The translations under genes were made by a program, and so were the position numbers. Positions 50,146-60,001 of a stretch of DNA of 64,000 nt are shown one piece after another. The stretch spans positions 465,001-529,000 of the forward strand of contig CAJNDS010001224.1 in the NCBI GenBank assembly GCA_905221605.1. The letters run 5' to 3'. This DNA comes from Symbiodinium natans. Its lineage: Eukaryota; Sar; Dinophyceae; Suessiales; Symbiodiniaceae. The notes beneath the pieces are model-generated. The model saw nothing but the letters and a program-made list of their open reading frames with translations, did not search any database and had not been told where the DNA came from. Numbering within the stretch: position 1 is the first letter of the stretch; each line of letters begins with the position of its first letter.

Positions 50146-50200
50146 TAGGGTTTAGGGTTTAGGGTTTAGGGTTTAGGGTTTAGGGTTTAGGGTTTAGGGT
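50146..50200 (+). repeat. Interstitial telomeric array (TTTAGGG)n
   Basis: Eight units between a T-run and a G-run. Confidence 0.95.
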
Positions 50201-50738
50201 GGGGGGGGGGAACCATGGCGAGAGAGCTTTATCCCAGAGCGGCAGAACCTTACAGCCTAAACCCTAAATCTTTGGGGACCTTTGGGCTCCTCGAGCTCAA
50301 AGATTCAGGGTGCCCTCTCTGAGCCCATCTCTTAATCCTACTTGAAGGGCCGTGTGCAGTTCTAAGTAGGGTCATAAGTATGGTAACTATACTCAGATAT
50401 AACAGGTTTAAACAAACAGAACGAGGACCCTCCGTGGGGGGCCCGGCTGAAAAAAGTGCGACAATTAAAATAAGACATCAAGGGGACCCTGATTCTGGGG
50501 TCCAGAACTCTTGAATTCAGTTTTTTTGCAACAGCACAGTTTCCTACAGTCTTACGAAGTCCAGCCCCTCAATCCTCCAGAATCCCATTGTCCTGACCCT
50601 GTCGCCCAAGAGCCATGCGTCCGTCTTCTAGGTACTTCATACATCGACCCAAAAGGGACGACGCAGATACTTAAACTCAGACCCCCTAAACCCTTAACCC
50701 TAAACCCTTTTTTGCCACTGGACTCGAAGTCTAGCCAG

Positions 50739-50775
50739 AACCCTGAACCCTAAACCCTAAACCCTAAACCCTAAC
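50739..50775 (-). repeat. Short telomeric array
   Basis: Five CCCTAAA units. Confidence 0.9.
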
Positions 50776-50795
50776 CCCCAAAAGAAAGGGGCAAC

Positions 50796-50877
50796 CCTGC
50801 TGTGGCAAGCACGTACACCATTGCCGTGTGAATCCCGTTGGCGATGCGCAACTTCAGGGCCTCAGCGCCGAGCTCCC
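50796..50877 (-). CDS. Exon candidate with clear acceptor
   Basis: Minus strand: ggttcttgttag|GGG, then ELGAEALKLRIANGIHTAMV and YVLATA, then gcagg|gttgcc. About 85% of third positions are G or C. The C-terminal half is hydrophobic. Telomeric arrays lie on both sides. Confidence 0.48.
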
Positions 50878-50895
50878 CTAACAAGAACCAAGTTG

Positions 50896-50988
50896 GGGTT
50901 TAGGGTTTAGGGATAGGGTTTAGGGTTTAGGGTTTAGGGTTTAGGGTTTAGGGTTAGGGCCGAGGGCTTAGGGTTTAGGGTTTAGGGT
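50896..50988 (+). repeat. Interstitial telomeric array with one degenerate unit block
   Basis: About twelve TTTAGGG units interrupted by gataggg and gccgagggc. Confidence 0.95.
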
Positions 50989-51094
50989 TTCATAGCTTGC
51001 CAAAGGTTTTTGCAGCCTGGGACGAGGGCATGATGTTGAAGAATGCCCAACACATTGTTGTCATGTCAAAGTTCTCGGTGCATCATTGACGCAC

Positions 51095-51208
51095 ATTGCA
51101 GGGCCGCCGGGCTGGTGGCACCATAGGCAGCAAGGGAGCACGACAACCTTGACAGGCAACTGCACGCAAGGGCCGTGCCTGCGCAACATGTCGAAGGTCT
51201 TGCCCGCG
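51095..51208 (-). CDS. Exon candidate, Cys-rich with hydrophobic core
   Basis: Minus strand: ccaacccag|C, then GKTFDMLRRHGPCVQLPVKV and VVLPCCLWCHQPGGPAM, then caat|gtgcgtc. GC3 about 80%. Five Cys and two His occur in 38 residues, but spacing matches no domain I know. The plus strand also has an acceptor-like ttgcag here. Confidence 0.42.
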
Positions 51209-51298
51209 CTGGGTTGGAGTCTTGTGCCTGCTTTTGTGTTGCACAAACCAGTCAGAGTCAGAGGGCCTAGGCTCGCTGTTGCAACTCTCGCGGCCAGG

Positions 51299-51370
51299 GT
51301 TTAGGGTTTAGGGTTTAGGGTTTAGGGTTTAGGGTTTAGGGTTTAGGGTTTAGGGTTTAGGGTTTAGGGT
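51299..51370 (+). repeat. Interstitial telomeric array (TTTAGGG)n
   Basis: Ten perfect units. Confidence 0.97.
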
Positions 51371-51371
51371 G

Positions 51372-51477
51372 GCACGCTTGGAGGCAGTGTCCATCTCCAA
51401 GTTCCTGCTGTGACAGAACTCGCCATGACCAGCTGTTGGGCCGGTAACGCGTCGCAAAGCGCGCAAGAATGCGTCGT
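51372..51477 (-). CDS. Exon candidate, unknown protein
   Basis: Minus strand: acccgctcaag|A, then RRILARFATRYRPNSWSWRV and LSQQELGDGHCLQACHP, reaching the telomeric array. High GC3. Another frame is also open. Confidence 0.38.
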
Positions 51478-51497
51478 CTTGAGCGGGTTTAGGGTCA

Positions 51498-51593
51498 GGG
51501 TTTAGGGTTAAGGGCCAAGGGTTTAGGGTTAAGGGCCAAGGGTTTAGGGTTAAGGGCCAAGGGTTTAGGGTTAAGGGCCAAGGGTTTAGGGTT
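51498..51593 (+). repeat. Higher-order telomeric repeat, 21-bp unit
   Basis: Four tandem copies of GGGTTTA-GGGTTAA-GGGCCAA, three successive variant heptamers, followed by a partial copy. Confidence 0.95.
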
Positions 51594-51955
51594 CTGAGTC
51601 CCGGAATTCTTTCTTGTGCTAAGGAGGTTTGTTGCTTGTACGGGACTCGGGTTTTGGGAACGTAGGCTTGGCCTAAGCATTCCTAGGCCTAGAAAACCTG
51701 TTGCATTTCTGGGTTAGGGTTTACGGTGAAACCCTAACCTTCAACACTGAGGGAAGCGACTTTCAGCAGGTGGGACGTGCAAGGTGGGACAGGTGCCCTA
51801 TATCTTTCGTAGGAACCTAAGAAATCACGCAGGGAGGGGGTTTTTAAGCATGAGGTTTTGGTGTGTCCGCCTAGGGAGAACCCGAAGCCAAAACGGCTCT
51901 CAGCACTAAAGCCCTCTTACCGGGAGGCTCAAGGCATTCAGGGCCTTTCAACCTA

Positions 51956-52094
51956 CTTGGAGGTTCGTGGGACTTCATAACCACTTATTACGGGGCTTAT
52001 AACCCTACTTCTAATTGGGATAACCCCTATAAGGCCCTTTAGGGGTATTATAAGTAGGGTTAATAATTGGATGGTAAGTACCATGAACCTCCAG
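51956..52094. mobile_element. Family A foldback element, complete
   Basis: CTTGGAGGTTCGTGGGACTT and GTACCATGAACCTCCAGG. The central block lies in the opposite direction to the 3205 copy, as expected of a palindrome. Confidence 0.83.
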
Positions 52095-52415
52095 GTAAGC
52101 TATCAGGACTCTACCTTATGACTGGGGGCTGCTCTTATCGAGCCCTCGAGTCTCGACCTGGTACGGTTTACTTAGCGGTTCGTAGTCCTATGTAGGGTGG
52201 GAAGTTAAAAAACTCACCCATGAACCTCCAATAGGGGTATATATATATATATATAGAGCTGAGGATTAAGTCTTGTCACCCTAAACCCGAAGCCCCAGAC
52301 TCCCTCAGCCCTTTTGCCTGCCAAAAACACGAAGCCTGCGGCAGAGACGCGCTCGTCAAACCCCAATTTCCCAAAATAAGCTTATCGTCGTTAACAAAAT
52401 ATAAATAGGGATCCC

Positions 52416-52506
52416 CCTAAACCCTAAACCCTAAACCCTAAACCCTAAACCCTAAACCCTAAAGCCTAAACCCTAAACCCTAAACCCTAAACCCTAAACC
52501 CTAAAG
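52416..52506 (-). repeat. Interstitial telomeric array (CCCTAAA)n
   Basis: Thirteen units, one CCCTAAAG. Confidence 0.96.
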
Positions 52507-52648
52507 CCCTACCCTAAACTGATGACGACTTAATTCTTCCGGGTCTCTTTATGTAAGGCGTAGACCGGACTGTTTTGGTTCTTGGTGTGGGGCGATGTCT
52601 TGAGCCAGCTGGCCGGGTTGGCCGCGCCTCGGCCAACATTCATGAGGG

Positions 52649-52730
52649 TTTAGGGTTTAGGGTTTAGGGCTTAGGGCTTAGGGTTTAGGGTTTAGGGTTT
52701 AGGGTTTAGGGTTTAGGGTTTAGGGTTTAG
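52649..52730 (+). repeat. Interstitial telomeric array (TTTAGGG)n
   Basis: Eleven to twelve units, two CTTAGGG. Confidence 0.96.
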
Positions 52731-52814
52731 GTGAGCTTCGCGGCGTTGATCTAAGGATGTGCCTGCCCCAGCAAAAGGCAGAGTTGCGAGGGCCCCAGCT
52801 TGGGTTGCGAGTAT

Positions 52815-52888
52815 GATGACTTCTAGGCTACTTGGAGGTTCATGGTACTTATTGGGTTGAGGGTTGAGGGTTGATGACTTCTAGGCTA
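52815..52888 (+). repeat. 16-bp direct repeat around an A-terminus/telomere-like insert
   Basis: gatgacttctaggcta at 52815-52830 and 52873-52888. Between them are cttggaggttcatggtactt (a family A left end) and attgggttgagggttgagggtt. Confidence 0.92.
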
Positions 52889-53485
52889 GAAGCCCCTTAG
52901 GAAGCTGTGTAGGCTAACAGCTAATATCTCTGTAAGTTGTTAGGAGCACACCGGGGTGTGGGAACTGTCAGGGGTTTTGAGGCTCCGCATGGCACGTGTG
53001 TCCTTCAGCTTCAACATGAAACTAAGGTAGTAGTGCAGTAACCTAAGGAATTAAAGGTTAACCTTTCGGATTCTAAGGGGAGGATACTACCCCAAAAAGG
53101 TTAAAGAGCGACGTGTGCACAGCAAGTCCCCGGCGTCGAGCGTGAGACATGCTACAAATTAAAGGTTCAGAAGTCTGGCGGAAAGCCCAAGGGAAGAGGC
53201 AACGACGGATGAGGGGGGACTCGATAGTTGTACTTAAGGATGCGAACTCTAGGAACAATGAGCCCTTCAAGGAATCTTCTGACTCTGAGTCCTGAGAGGA
53301 GGACTGGCGTGGTTTGGAGAGAGGCTACTAGTAGGTTGAACTGTGAGAGGAAATTTCCTTTCAACATACATACTCGCTTGCAAAAACAGTCTGGGTTTGG
53401 GTTCTTCGTGCAAAAGACAATGAAAAACCAGGCGCTAGGCCTAGCCTAGCAAAACGCAGCTGTGGCGCTGTGTTGAATAGTGATA

Positions 53486-53579
53486 CGTGGAGGTTCATGG
53501 GTAGTTTTAAGTAGGCTTGTAAGTACCCTGAATACTACTGTACTTAGAACCCTATTTATAAGTACCCATGACCTCCAAG
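53486..53579. mobile_element. Family A foldback element, short complete copy
   Basis: CGTGGAGGTTCATGGGTAGT and GTACCCATGACCTCCAAG, 94 bp. Confidence 0.82.
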
Positions 53580-53692
53580 TACGGCCTGCTGGTGCACTGC
53601 TTGCTCTTTCTCAAAAGATGCCGGCTACGCATTCATGCAAGTGTTGCCCGTAGACCAACGCTGGCCCTGCAGATCTACCCAATGCCTAGCTC
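53580..53692 (+). CDS. Exon candidate directly after a family A end
   Basis: Plus strand: tgacctccaag|TAC gives YGLLVHCLLFLKRCRLRIHA then SVARRPTLALQIYPMP. GC3 about 75%. The AG is the last two bases of the element. One hydrophobic segment at the start. Strand not fully certain. Confidence 0.36.
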
Positions 53693-54199
53693 CGCGCTTC
53701 TTAGTTGTCCAGTATCCTAGGTGAACTAAAGGCTAACTTTTGGGGTTAGAAAGGGATCATCGTACCCCAAAAGGGTACAAGGGTTAGAGAAGCAACGCCA
53801 CTTAGTCTGGGACACCACGACGCCCGGCACGCTGCCAAATTGCGGAGGGAGGATGGATTGCAAGTCCTTGCGCAGATGCGAGAGCAGCGTCTAATGTTCG
53901 TGTTGCTAGTGTAGTTCATGTAGCTTTCGACTTTCAGCTGCATATGCCCTAAACCCTAAACGCTAAACCCTAAGCTCCAAACCCTAAACCCGAAACCCCT
54001 GAACCCTAAACCCTTAATTCAACCCTAAACCCCTGCCTCTGTGTGTGCGCCTTGGTGCATTCGGCTTTTTGGGCGATAAAAACAGGAGCCCACATGCCCT
54101 CTTTGCTGAGTCCTGCCTGTTCCTAGGCGTACTGGGGCTTAGGGTTTAGGGCTTTTTTTGTGACGCTCCTGTGCCTGTTTTGGGGTTCATATATAGGGT

Positions 54200-54308
54200 T
54201 TAGGGTTTAGGGTATAGTTATGCGTAGGGTTATGAGTATGGTAACGCTACCTATAACCCTATTTAGGCTTCTTCTAGCCCTGCTTATAAGTTCCCATGAA
54301 CCCCCAAG
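54200..54308. mobile_element. Family A element, left end replaced by telomeric units
   Basis: ggttcatata runs into two TTTAGGG units, then gttatgcgtagggttatgag and the normal right end ttcccatgaacccccaag. Confidence 0.65.
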
Positions 54309-54345
54309 TAGCAAGTAATTGCATGGAAAGTCGGGTTGAGCAAAC

Positions 54346-54412
54346 GTTTTCCAGGCAGATCAGTTCTGGCAACATAGTAGCGCACGTGGTAAAGGACAAT
54401 GTGCATCCCATC
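54346..54412 (-). CDS. Exon candidate, membrane-like
   Basis: Minus strand: gtagcctcag|G, then MGCTLSFTTCATMLPELICL and EN, then gaaaac|gtttgc. High GC3 and clean sites at both ends. The next feature downstream on this strand is the A element at 54200-54308. Confidence 0.43.
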
Positions 54413-54432
54413 CTGAGGCTACCTACAAATTC

Positions 54433-54467
54433 CTACCCCTAAACCCTAAACCCTAAACCGTAAACCC
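54433..54467 (-). repeat. Short telomeric array
   Basis: Four to five CCCTAAA units, one CCGTAAA. Confidence 0.88.
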
Positions 54468-54892
54468 TACCCACATAGGTCAGCAACCCCACGTTAACTC
54501 ACACAACTCCACCACCAAAGTCGTGCGCACCTCAATGACCAGCGATTTCGCCGGCAAGGGCCTGGCCAACAGCCAAGAAAACCCGGCACACCCCCTGCAA
54601 ACCGGAACAAAAAGGAGCCAGGGTATCAGATGCATCTTCCGGGCCTCAAGGCTCGTGATGTTAGGTTTTTGGGCTGACAGCAGGTTTAGAGTTTAGGGTT
54701 TAGGGTTTAGGGTTTCGGGTTTCGGGTTTAGGGGCACTTGGAGCGACTGCCAGGCTCTAAGCCCTAAACTCTTCCTTCGTCAAGGGGAATATTGAGCAAG
54801 ACTGAACCTCCAACCATTCTTCTTTAGGAATAGGGTTTAGGGTAGGGTTTATAGGGTTTAGGGTAGGGTTTATACGGTTTAGGGTTTAGGGT

Positions 54893-55003
54893 AATGTGGT
54901 CCCTTACCTCCCTTAAAGCGTTCCGGTGTATGGGCCCTCAAATCTGTATAGGGTATAGAAGGAGTTTCCTGTCTTGAGGGCCCATACTAAGGACCATGTA
55001 ACT
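54893..55003. mobile_element. Family L foldback element
   Basis: gtggtcccttac...gtatgggccctcaa against ttgagggcccatactaaggaccatgtaac. Confidence 0.65.
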
Positions 55004-55378
55004 ACCCTAAGAAACCCCAAACCCCCTAAACCCTAAACCCTATAAGCCACTTCCCCAAACCCTAACCCCTGAACCCCCCAGCAAAACCCTACAGACCCTA
55101 AAGCCCAAAGCCCAAAAACTCCCCAAAAACCTAAGACCTTAAACATCCCGAGAGCCCCAATACCCTATGACCTAGACCCCAACAGAATCCAAGAACCCGA
55201 GACGCTCAAAGCCAGGGGAACCCCTATTGAACCCTAAACCCTAAACCCCAAAACCCTAAACCCAGACTCGGATAAGCTTGCTGGGACTCCTTCCCTTTAA
55301 GGCCGAAATCCAAGCCCTAAAGCCCAAAATTAAGCAACCCCCCCCCCCCAAAAAAAAAAAAAAAAAAGAGCAAAAGTT

Positions 55379-55485
55379 GGGATGTAAACCCTAAACCCTA
55401 AACCCTAAACAGTCCTTAACAAGGATTCTAGTATCCCCTATTATAATCCCATTTTAAGGACTGTTAGTCTAAGGGGGAACATCCC
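55379..55485. mobile_element. Family B element with telomeric units in its left arm
   Basis: GGGATGT is followed by three and a half AAACCCT units (55386-55410) in place of TCCCCCTTATACTA. Then ACAGTCCTTAACAAGG and a normal right arm ending GGGGGAACATCCC. Confidence 0.85.
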
Positions 55486-55499
55486 AACTGAAAACCCTT

Positions 55500-56370
55500 A
55501 AGATACCCTAACCAAAGAACAAAACCACAAACCCTAAACCTCCCAAAAAGCCCTAAACCCTCTAAACCCTACAAGCCCAAAAACTCTAAACCCTGTAAAC
55601 CCTATAAACCCTATAAGCCCTACAAACCCTATAAAACCCTATAAGCCCAAAGACCCTAAACCCCAAACCCTAAACCCCTAAACCCCAAACCCTATAAACC
55701 CTATAAACCCTATAAACCCTATAAGCCTATATGCGCCAGCATAGGCGCACCCCCCCCCCACCCCCCTCTGTGGTTTTGGGGTCCCCCCCCCCCTGTGGTT
55801 CATGGTCCGTGGTTCATGGGTTTGTGGTTTAGGGGTTTGTGGTTTAGGGGTTTAGGGTTAGGCTATAGAGTTCAGGATTTTCACTCTGGTCCATTGGTTC
55901 ATTGTGGGTTTAGAGTTTAATCAGGGTTCAAGGTTTGGGGTAATGGTAGGTCTACGGTTTCCCCTCTCCCCCCTGTGGTTCGTGCTGAGTTCACGCTTCA
56001 GGGTTCAGGGTTAATTAAAGCGGCTAAGGGTTCGGGATTACCCTTCCTCCTGTCGTTCATTGGTGGGTTTAGGTTTTAGGGCTTAGGGTTCAGGCGGTGG
56101 GGTTTAGGCTGAGGTTTCTCTGTCCTCCCCCGTGGTCCGTGGTGTTTTTAGGGTTAACAGGCAGGGTTTGGGGGGGGATGCCGTGGGGGGGGGGATACCA
56201 TGGGGGGGGTGTCGATTACGCGCAAAGCGGGCGCATATAAACCCTCTAAACCCCATAAAGCCTATAAACCCAAAAAGCCCAAAAGCCCTATGCAGAGCCA
56301 GGGGGTTTCGGCCCGAGGTTGCGGCTCGGCCCTGGGGACCTCTGGACCTCGGTGCCGAACATGCTGACTG
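55500..56370. repeat. Long degenerate telomere-like region
   Basis: CCCTAAA, CCCTATAAA and CCCTACAAA units to 55740. Then G-rich ggtttaggggtttgtggttt units on the other strand to about 56120, with poly-C and poly-G runs. No gene is supported; a frame at 56132-56401 is compositional. Confidence 0.75.
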
Positions 56371-56375
56371 GGAGG

Positions 56376-56467
56376 CTGAGGGTTTAGGGTTTAGGGTTTA
56401 GGGTTTAGGGTTTAGGGTTTAGGGTTTAGGGTTTAGGGTTTAGGGTTTAGGTTTAGGGTTTAGGGTT
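56376..56467 (+). repeat. Interstitial telomeric array (TTTAGGG)n
   Basis: About thirteen units with one GTTTAG contraction. Confidence 0.96.
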
Positions 56468-57093
56468 GGGGGTTTTGGGTCGAGGGCTTAGGGTTCAAGG
56501 TCTAAGGTGTAGGGGTTGAAGTTTAGGGTTTCGCTCACAAGGTAGACAAGGTTTAGGGTTCAGGGTTTTCGGCTAAACCCTAAACCCTAAACCGAGGGCG
56601 GCTTAGGGTTCAAGGTTTAGGGCTTTGGGTTTCGGAGTTGAGTCGCTCATGCTCGGACAAGCCAGGCGGGTTTGGGGTTGGGGCTTTAAGGTTTGGCGTT
56701 TGGGATTTGAGGTTTAGTGTCTGTGGCTCAGGGCTGAGAAAACATCGTGAAAATCATGTGCTGAACGCTCCCTATAAGCAACACCAGAAGGCACTATCCC
56801 TTCGGAGAGCCAGTGTATGCCTTAATCACCCTAAACCCTTTGGGCTTTCTGGACTCCCAAGCCAACCACAAAGCTGAGCACGCCGCAGCCCTCGCGCTGC
56901 GATGTAATTCTGTCCACCATAGTGTTGTGGAAGCAGACCTATTTGAGTTCCGGAGGTTTAGGGTTGAGGGTTGGGAACCCTAAACCCTAAACCCTAAACA
57001 GGCGGGAGCTGGCGAGCCCCTCACATCCGGCTCGCTGTGGATGGTGATAGAACATCTTCTTCTCCCCTGAACTGTAATAAAAACCCTAAACCC

Positions 57094-57190
57094 GGGATGT
57101 TCCCTTCAGGCCTTAATAAGGAGTATCGTACCCCCTGTTATAATCGATTATAATCCTATTAAGGGCTGTGAGTATAAGGGGGCCCCCCCA
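57094..57190. mobile_element. Family B element, right end decayed
   Basis: GGGATGTTCCCTTCAGGCCT at the left; gtgagtataagggggccccc at the right. Confidence 0.65.
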
Positions 57191-57207
57191 AACACAAAAC
57201 CCTCTAG

Positions 57208-57341
57208 CTTGCCCAGTAACCTAGGATTAAAAAGGGTGCCCGTGTGGCTTAGAAGCCTACACCCTAAACCCTAAACCCTAAACCCTAAACCCTAAACCCT
57301 AAACCCCCTAACAAAGGGAATAAGGTCACTACTGGGCATCC
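57208..57341. mobile_element. Family D element with telomeric array inside
   Basis: ttgcccagtaacctaggatt and aaggtcactactgggcatcc are the D ends. Between gaagcctacac and taacaaagggaataagg are seven CCCTAAA units (57257-57306), where the 35278 copy has only ggaacctaaacccccc. Confidence 0.8.
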
Positions 57342-57343
57342 CT

Positions 57344-57780
57344 AGACCCTATACCCTAAATGCTAAAAACCCTAAGCCCGAAAATCCCAAACCCCAAAAA
57401 ACCCGAACCCTAAACCCCTAAACCCCAAAAACCTAAACCCTAAAAGCCCTACACCCTAAAAGCCCAAAACCCTATGAACTCTGAACCCTTAGAAACCCTA
57501 AACCCTAAACACCCTAATCCCTAAAAACCTACAACCCTCAAAACCCGAAACCCGAATCCCTAAACCCTAAGAACCCTCAAAACCCTAAATCCTAAAGACC
57601 CTAGACCCTAAAAACTCTAAACCCCTGAGACCTGAAACTTAAACAACCTCAACCTTAAAAACCCTAAAACCTATAAAGGGAACTCGAATCTTTGCCTAAA
57701 CCCCAAAGCCCTAAAAAGCCCCAAAACCCAAAAAACCTAAACCCGCATAAGTAGGGTTCTTAAGTAGGGTTTGGGGCTTC
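57344..57780 (-). repeat. Degenerate telomere-like tract
   Basis: CCCTAAA units mixed with CCCTAAAA, CCCGAAA, CCCTACA and others. No gene. Confidence 0.8.
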
Positions 57781-57831
57781 GGGTTTAGAAACCCTAAACC
57801 CTAAACCCTAAACCCGACACCAAGGGCTGAG

Positions 57832-57914
57832 GGGATGCGAGACATGCACAACACGTCGCGAAGTGGCTGGCTTCAGGGGAGTCGGTCTTGAATTTGCATG
57901 TTGGGCTACTTGGA
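57832..57914 (+). CDS. Exon candidate before a family A element
   Basis: Plus strand: caagggctgag|GG, then DARHAQHVAKWLASGESVLN and LHVGLL. About 65% GC3. The frame runs into the A left end, where ttggag|gtccat would be the donor. Confidence 0.38.
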
Positions 57915-58054
57915 GGTCCATTTGGGTAGCCAAGTAGGGTCAGAAGTACGGAACTTTACTTTTAAGTAGGGTTGTATGTACCCGAAATAGAGATATAAGA
58001 CACAACTCTATTTAGGGCACGTTTAACGCTACGTTTAAACCCATGAAGCTCCAG
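57909..58054. mobile_element. Family A foldback element between exon candidates
   Basis: CTTGGAGGTCCATTTGGGTA and AACCCATGAAGCTCCAG. Confidence 0.78.
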
Positions 58055-58088
58055 GTAGTCGCGGCGCTTAACCCCGAGACTGCAAAAT
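58055..58088 (+). CDS. Micro-exon candidate between two foldback elements
   Basis: Plus strand: ctccag|GTA then VVAALNPETAK. It is only 34 bp between an A copy and a G copy. The minus strand has an acceptor-like cattttgcag here as well. Confidence 0.25.
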
Positions 58089-58236
58089 GCTCCTAGTAGG
58101 GAATGAGGGAATGAGGTACCCTATAATTAAAATCCCTTAAAGGGTATGTATATATATATATGTATATATATATATATGTATAAATACATACATATATACA
58201 GGGTCCTAATTCCCTCATTCCCTACTAAGAACCAGG
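58089..58236. mobile_element. Family G foldback element, TA-expanded loop
   Basis: ctcctagtagggaatgaggg and attccctactaagaaccaggg, with (TA)n, tatgtata repeats at 58147-58200. Confidence 0.83.
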
Positions 58237-58248
58237 GAGAAGAAAGAG

Positions 58249-58354
58249 GCAAGGCGCATTTTACGACTCCGACGCAGAATGGGTTGTGATGTGCATTGTC
58301 TCACGTGCTTTGCCGATGTACGTACGGTACAGCATGCTGATGGTCGGCTCCTGA
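58249..58354 (+). CDS. Exon candidate, membrane-like
   Basis: Plus strand: gaagaaagag|G then QGAFYDSDAEWVVMCIVSRA and LPMYVRYSMLMVGS, TGA. High GC3. Two hydrophobic stretches (WVVMCIV, MLMVG). The end could be the stop or an earlier gatg|gtcggc donor. With 57832 and 58055 it would form a small gene interrupted by foldback introns. Confidence 0.42.
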
Positions 58355-58417
58355 ATGGGAAAGCGTCGCTCTTTTGCCAGGATGAGTACAGGGGATGCAA
58401 CAGCCTCGATCAGCCGC

Positions 58418-58536
58418 GTTAGGGTTTAGGGTTTAGGGTTTAGGGTTTAGGGTTTAGGGTTTAGGGTTTAGGGTTTAGGGTTTAGGGTTTAGGGTTTAGG
58501 GTTTAGGGTTTAGGGTTTAGGGTTTAGGGTTTAGGG
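58418..58536 (+). repeat. Interstitial telomeric array (TTTAGGG)n
   Basis: Seventeen perfect units. Confidence 0.97.
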
Positions 58537-58541
58537 CTGAC

Positions 58542-58658
58542 CATGAGCATCCCAGCGGGCGAGGGAGCAACCACTCGGGCGGAAAAACTTTCTGCAGGAT
58601 GCAAGAAGTTGCGAACCAACCCCCCATGAAAGCAGCGGCCAGTCGTGAGGTGCAAGAC
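58542..58658 (-). CDS. Exon candidate, membrane-like, abutting an array
   Basis: Minus strand: ggcttttcaag|G, then SRLAAAFMGGWFATSCILQK and VFPPEWLLPRPLGCS, then ctcatg|gtcagccctaaa. High GC3. The next bases downstream are the telomeric array. The plus strand is also open (TMSIPAGEGATTRAEKLSAG). Confidence 0.43.
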
Positions 58659-58682
58659 CTTGAAAAGCCGAACGTATACAGT

Positions 58683-58866
58683 GGGTGCCCCAGCAACCTA
58701 AGAATAAGAGGGCGGCCCATGAACCCTAAACCCTAAACCCTAAACCCTAAACCCTAAACCCTAAACCCTAAACCCTAAACCTAGCCACACAACCTTTCCT
58801 GCTCTTATTTTTTGCAGGGGAGATGAGCCCTGAGAAATGGGGAGCAGAGGTACTACTAGGCATGCT
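58683..58866. mobile_element. Family D element with telomeric array inside
   Basis: tgccccagcaacctaagaat and gaggtactactaggcatgct are D-type ends. Eight CCCTAAA units (58723-58778) follow cggcccatgaa. Confidence 0.65.
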
Positions 58867-58867
58867 A

Positions 58868-58968
58868 CTTAGAGGTTCATGGATAGTCTGAAGTATACGG
58901 GAACTATACCGATAACCTTATTTGGGGGTACGTATAACCCGACTTATAACTACCCATGGAGCTCCAAG
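58868..58968. mobile_element. Family A foldback element
   Basis: CTTAGAGGTTCATGGATAGT and ACTACCCATGGAGCTCCAAG. It directly follows the D copy. Confidence 0.78.
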
Positions 58969-59106
58969 TAGTTTTGAAGTCCCTACACCCTAAACCCTAA
59001 ACCCTAAACGAGCCGCAGGTTCAAGACAGGAGTTGCGCCAACTCTGCATCGCGAGTGTCTCCGGCACAGGCAAAATCACTCAGGACTATACCACCCAGAG
59101 GGTCGC

Positions 59107-59155
59107 TTTAGGGTTTAGGGTTTAGGGTTTAGGGTTTGGGGTTTAGGGTTTAGGG
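59107..59155 (+). repeat. Short telomeric array
   Basis: Seven units, one TTTGGGG. Confidence 0.94.
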
Positions 59156-59595
59156 TGATACCCTTCTGATTGGGGAAGATCTGCGTTCTGTCATATGGGG
59201 CGTACATGAGGGTTTTCGTTGCGATCGCCACGCAAGGACACCCAATACACACTCACGAATATTCACAAAAAGAACGCCCCATCCATCCTCACCGTAACGA
59301 CTGTATAACAAATGCCCTGCCTCAGGTACATTGACTTAGTGGCTGAGGTCATACCCCCCCCCCCTCCCCCCAAAGAAAAAGAAAAAAAACAAAACAAAAC
59401 AAGAAACAATGCACACTTTCAGTTTCCATAGGTGATTGCATTGTCCCCAGAAAAGTGTAGAAAGTGAGCTCATTTCAAACCCTAGACCCGAAACCCTGAA
59501 CCCAGCTACGAAGTTGATCTACGATCCCTACTGAAGGGGGTGCTGGCCTCTCTGGGCACCCCTACACCGGTCGGGATCGATGTATGCTAAGCTAA

Positions 59596-59740
59596 CTGGG
59601 TTGCCTTTTGTCAGTTTACGGTCTAGGGTTACGAGTGCAATGCGTTTTTTGATGTTTTATTTTCTTTTGGTGGGGTGGGTGGTGTCTTGAGAAGGGAACC
59701 TTGAACCAAACAAAGAGAAAGGGCACAACTGAGCTACCAC
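59596..59740. mobile_element. Family D-like element, decayed
   Basis: aactgggttgccttttgtca...gaagggaaccttgaacc...gggcacaactgagctacca keeps the D block order. Confidence 0.45.
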
Positions 59741-60001
59741 CAAACCCTTATTGCCTGATAAAGCCCCCCTCCTTGGGTTTATGGTAAAGCCCAAACCCTA
59801 AGGACCTGACCCTAAACCTACCCCAAACCCCAAACCCCAAACCCTAAACCCTAAGCCCTTAATCCTAAACTTCAAGCCATTCAAGGTTCGACGCTCCTCA
59901 GGGTGCAGGGACCTCACTTCCTCCCTCAGGGACGGCGGTGCCGAAGCAGCGACCTGAAGTTCGGGGGCTTTAAAGGCTCAAAGGGTTTAGGTTGAAAGGT
60001 C

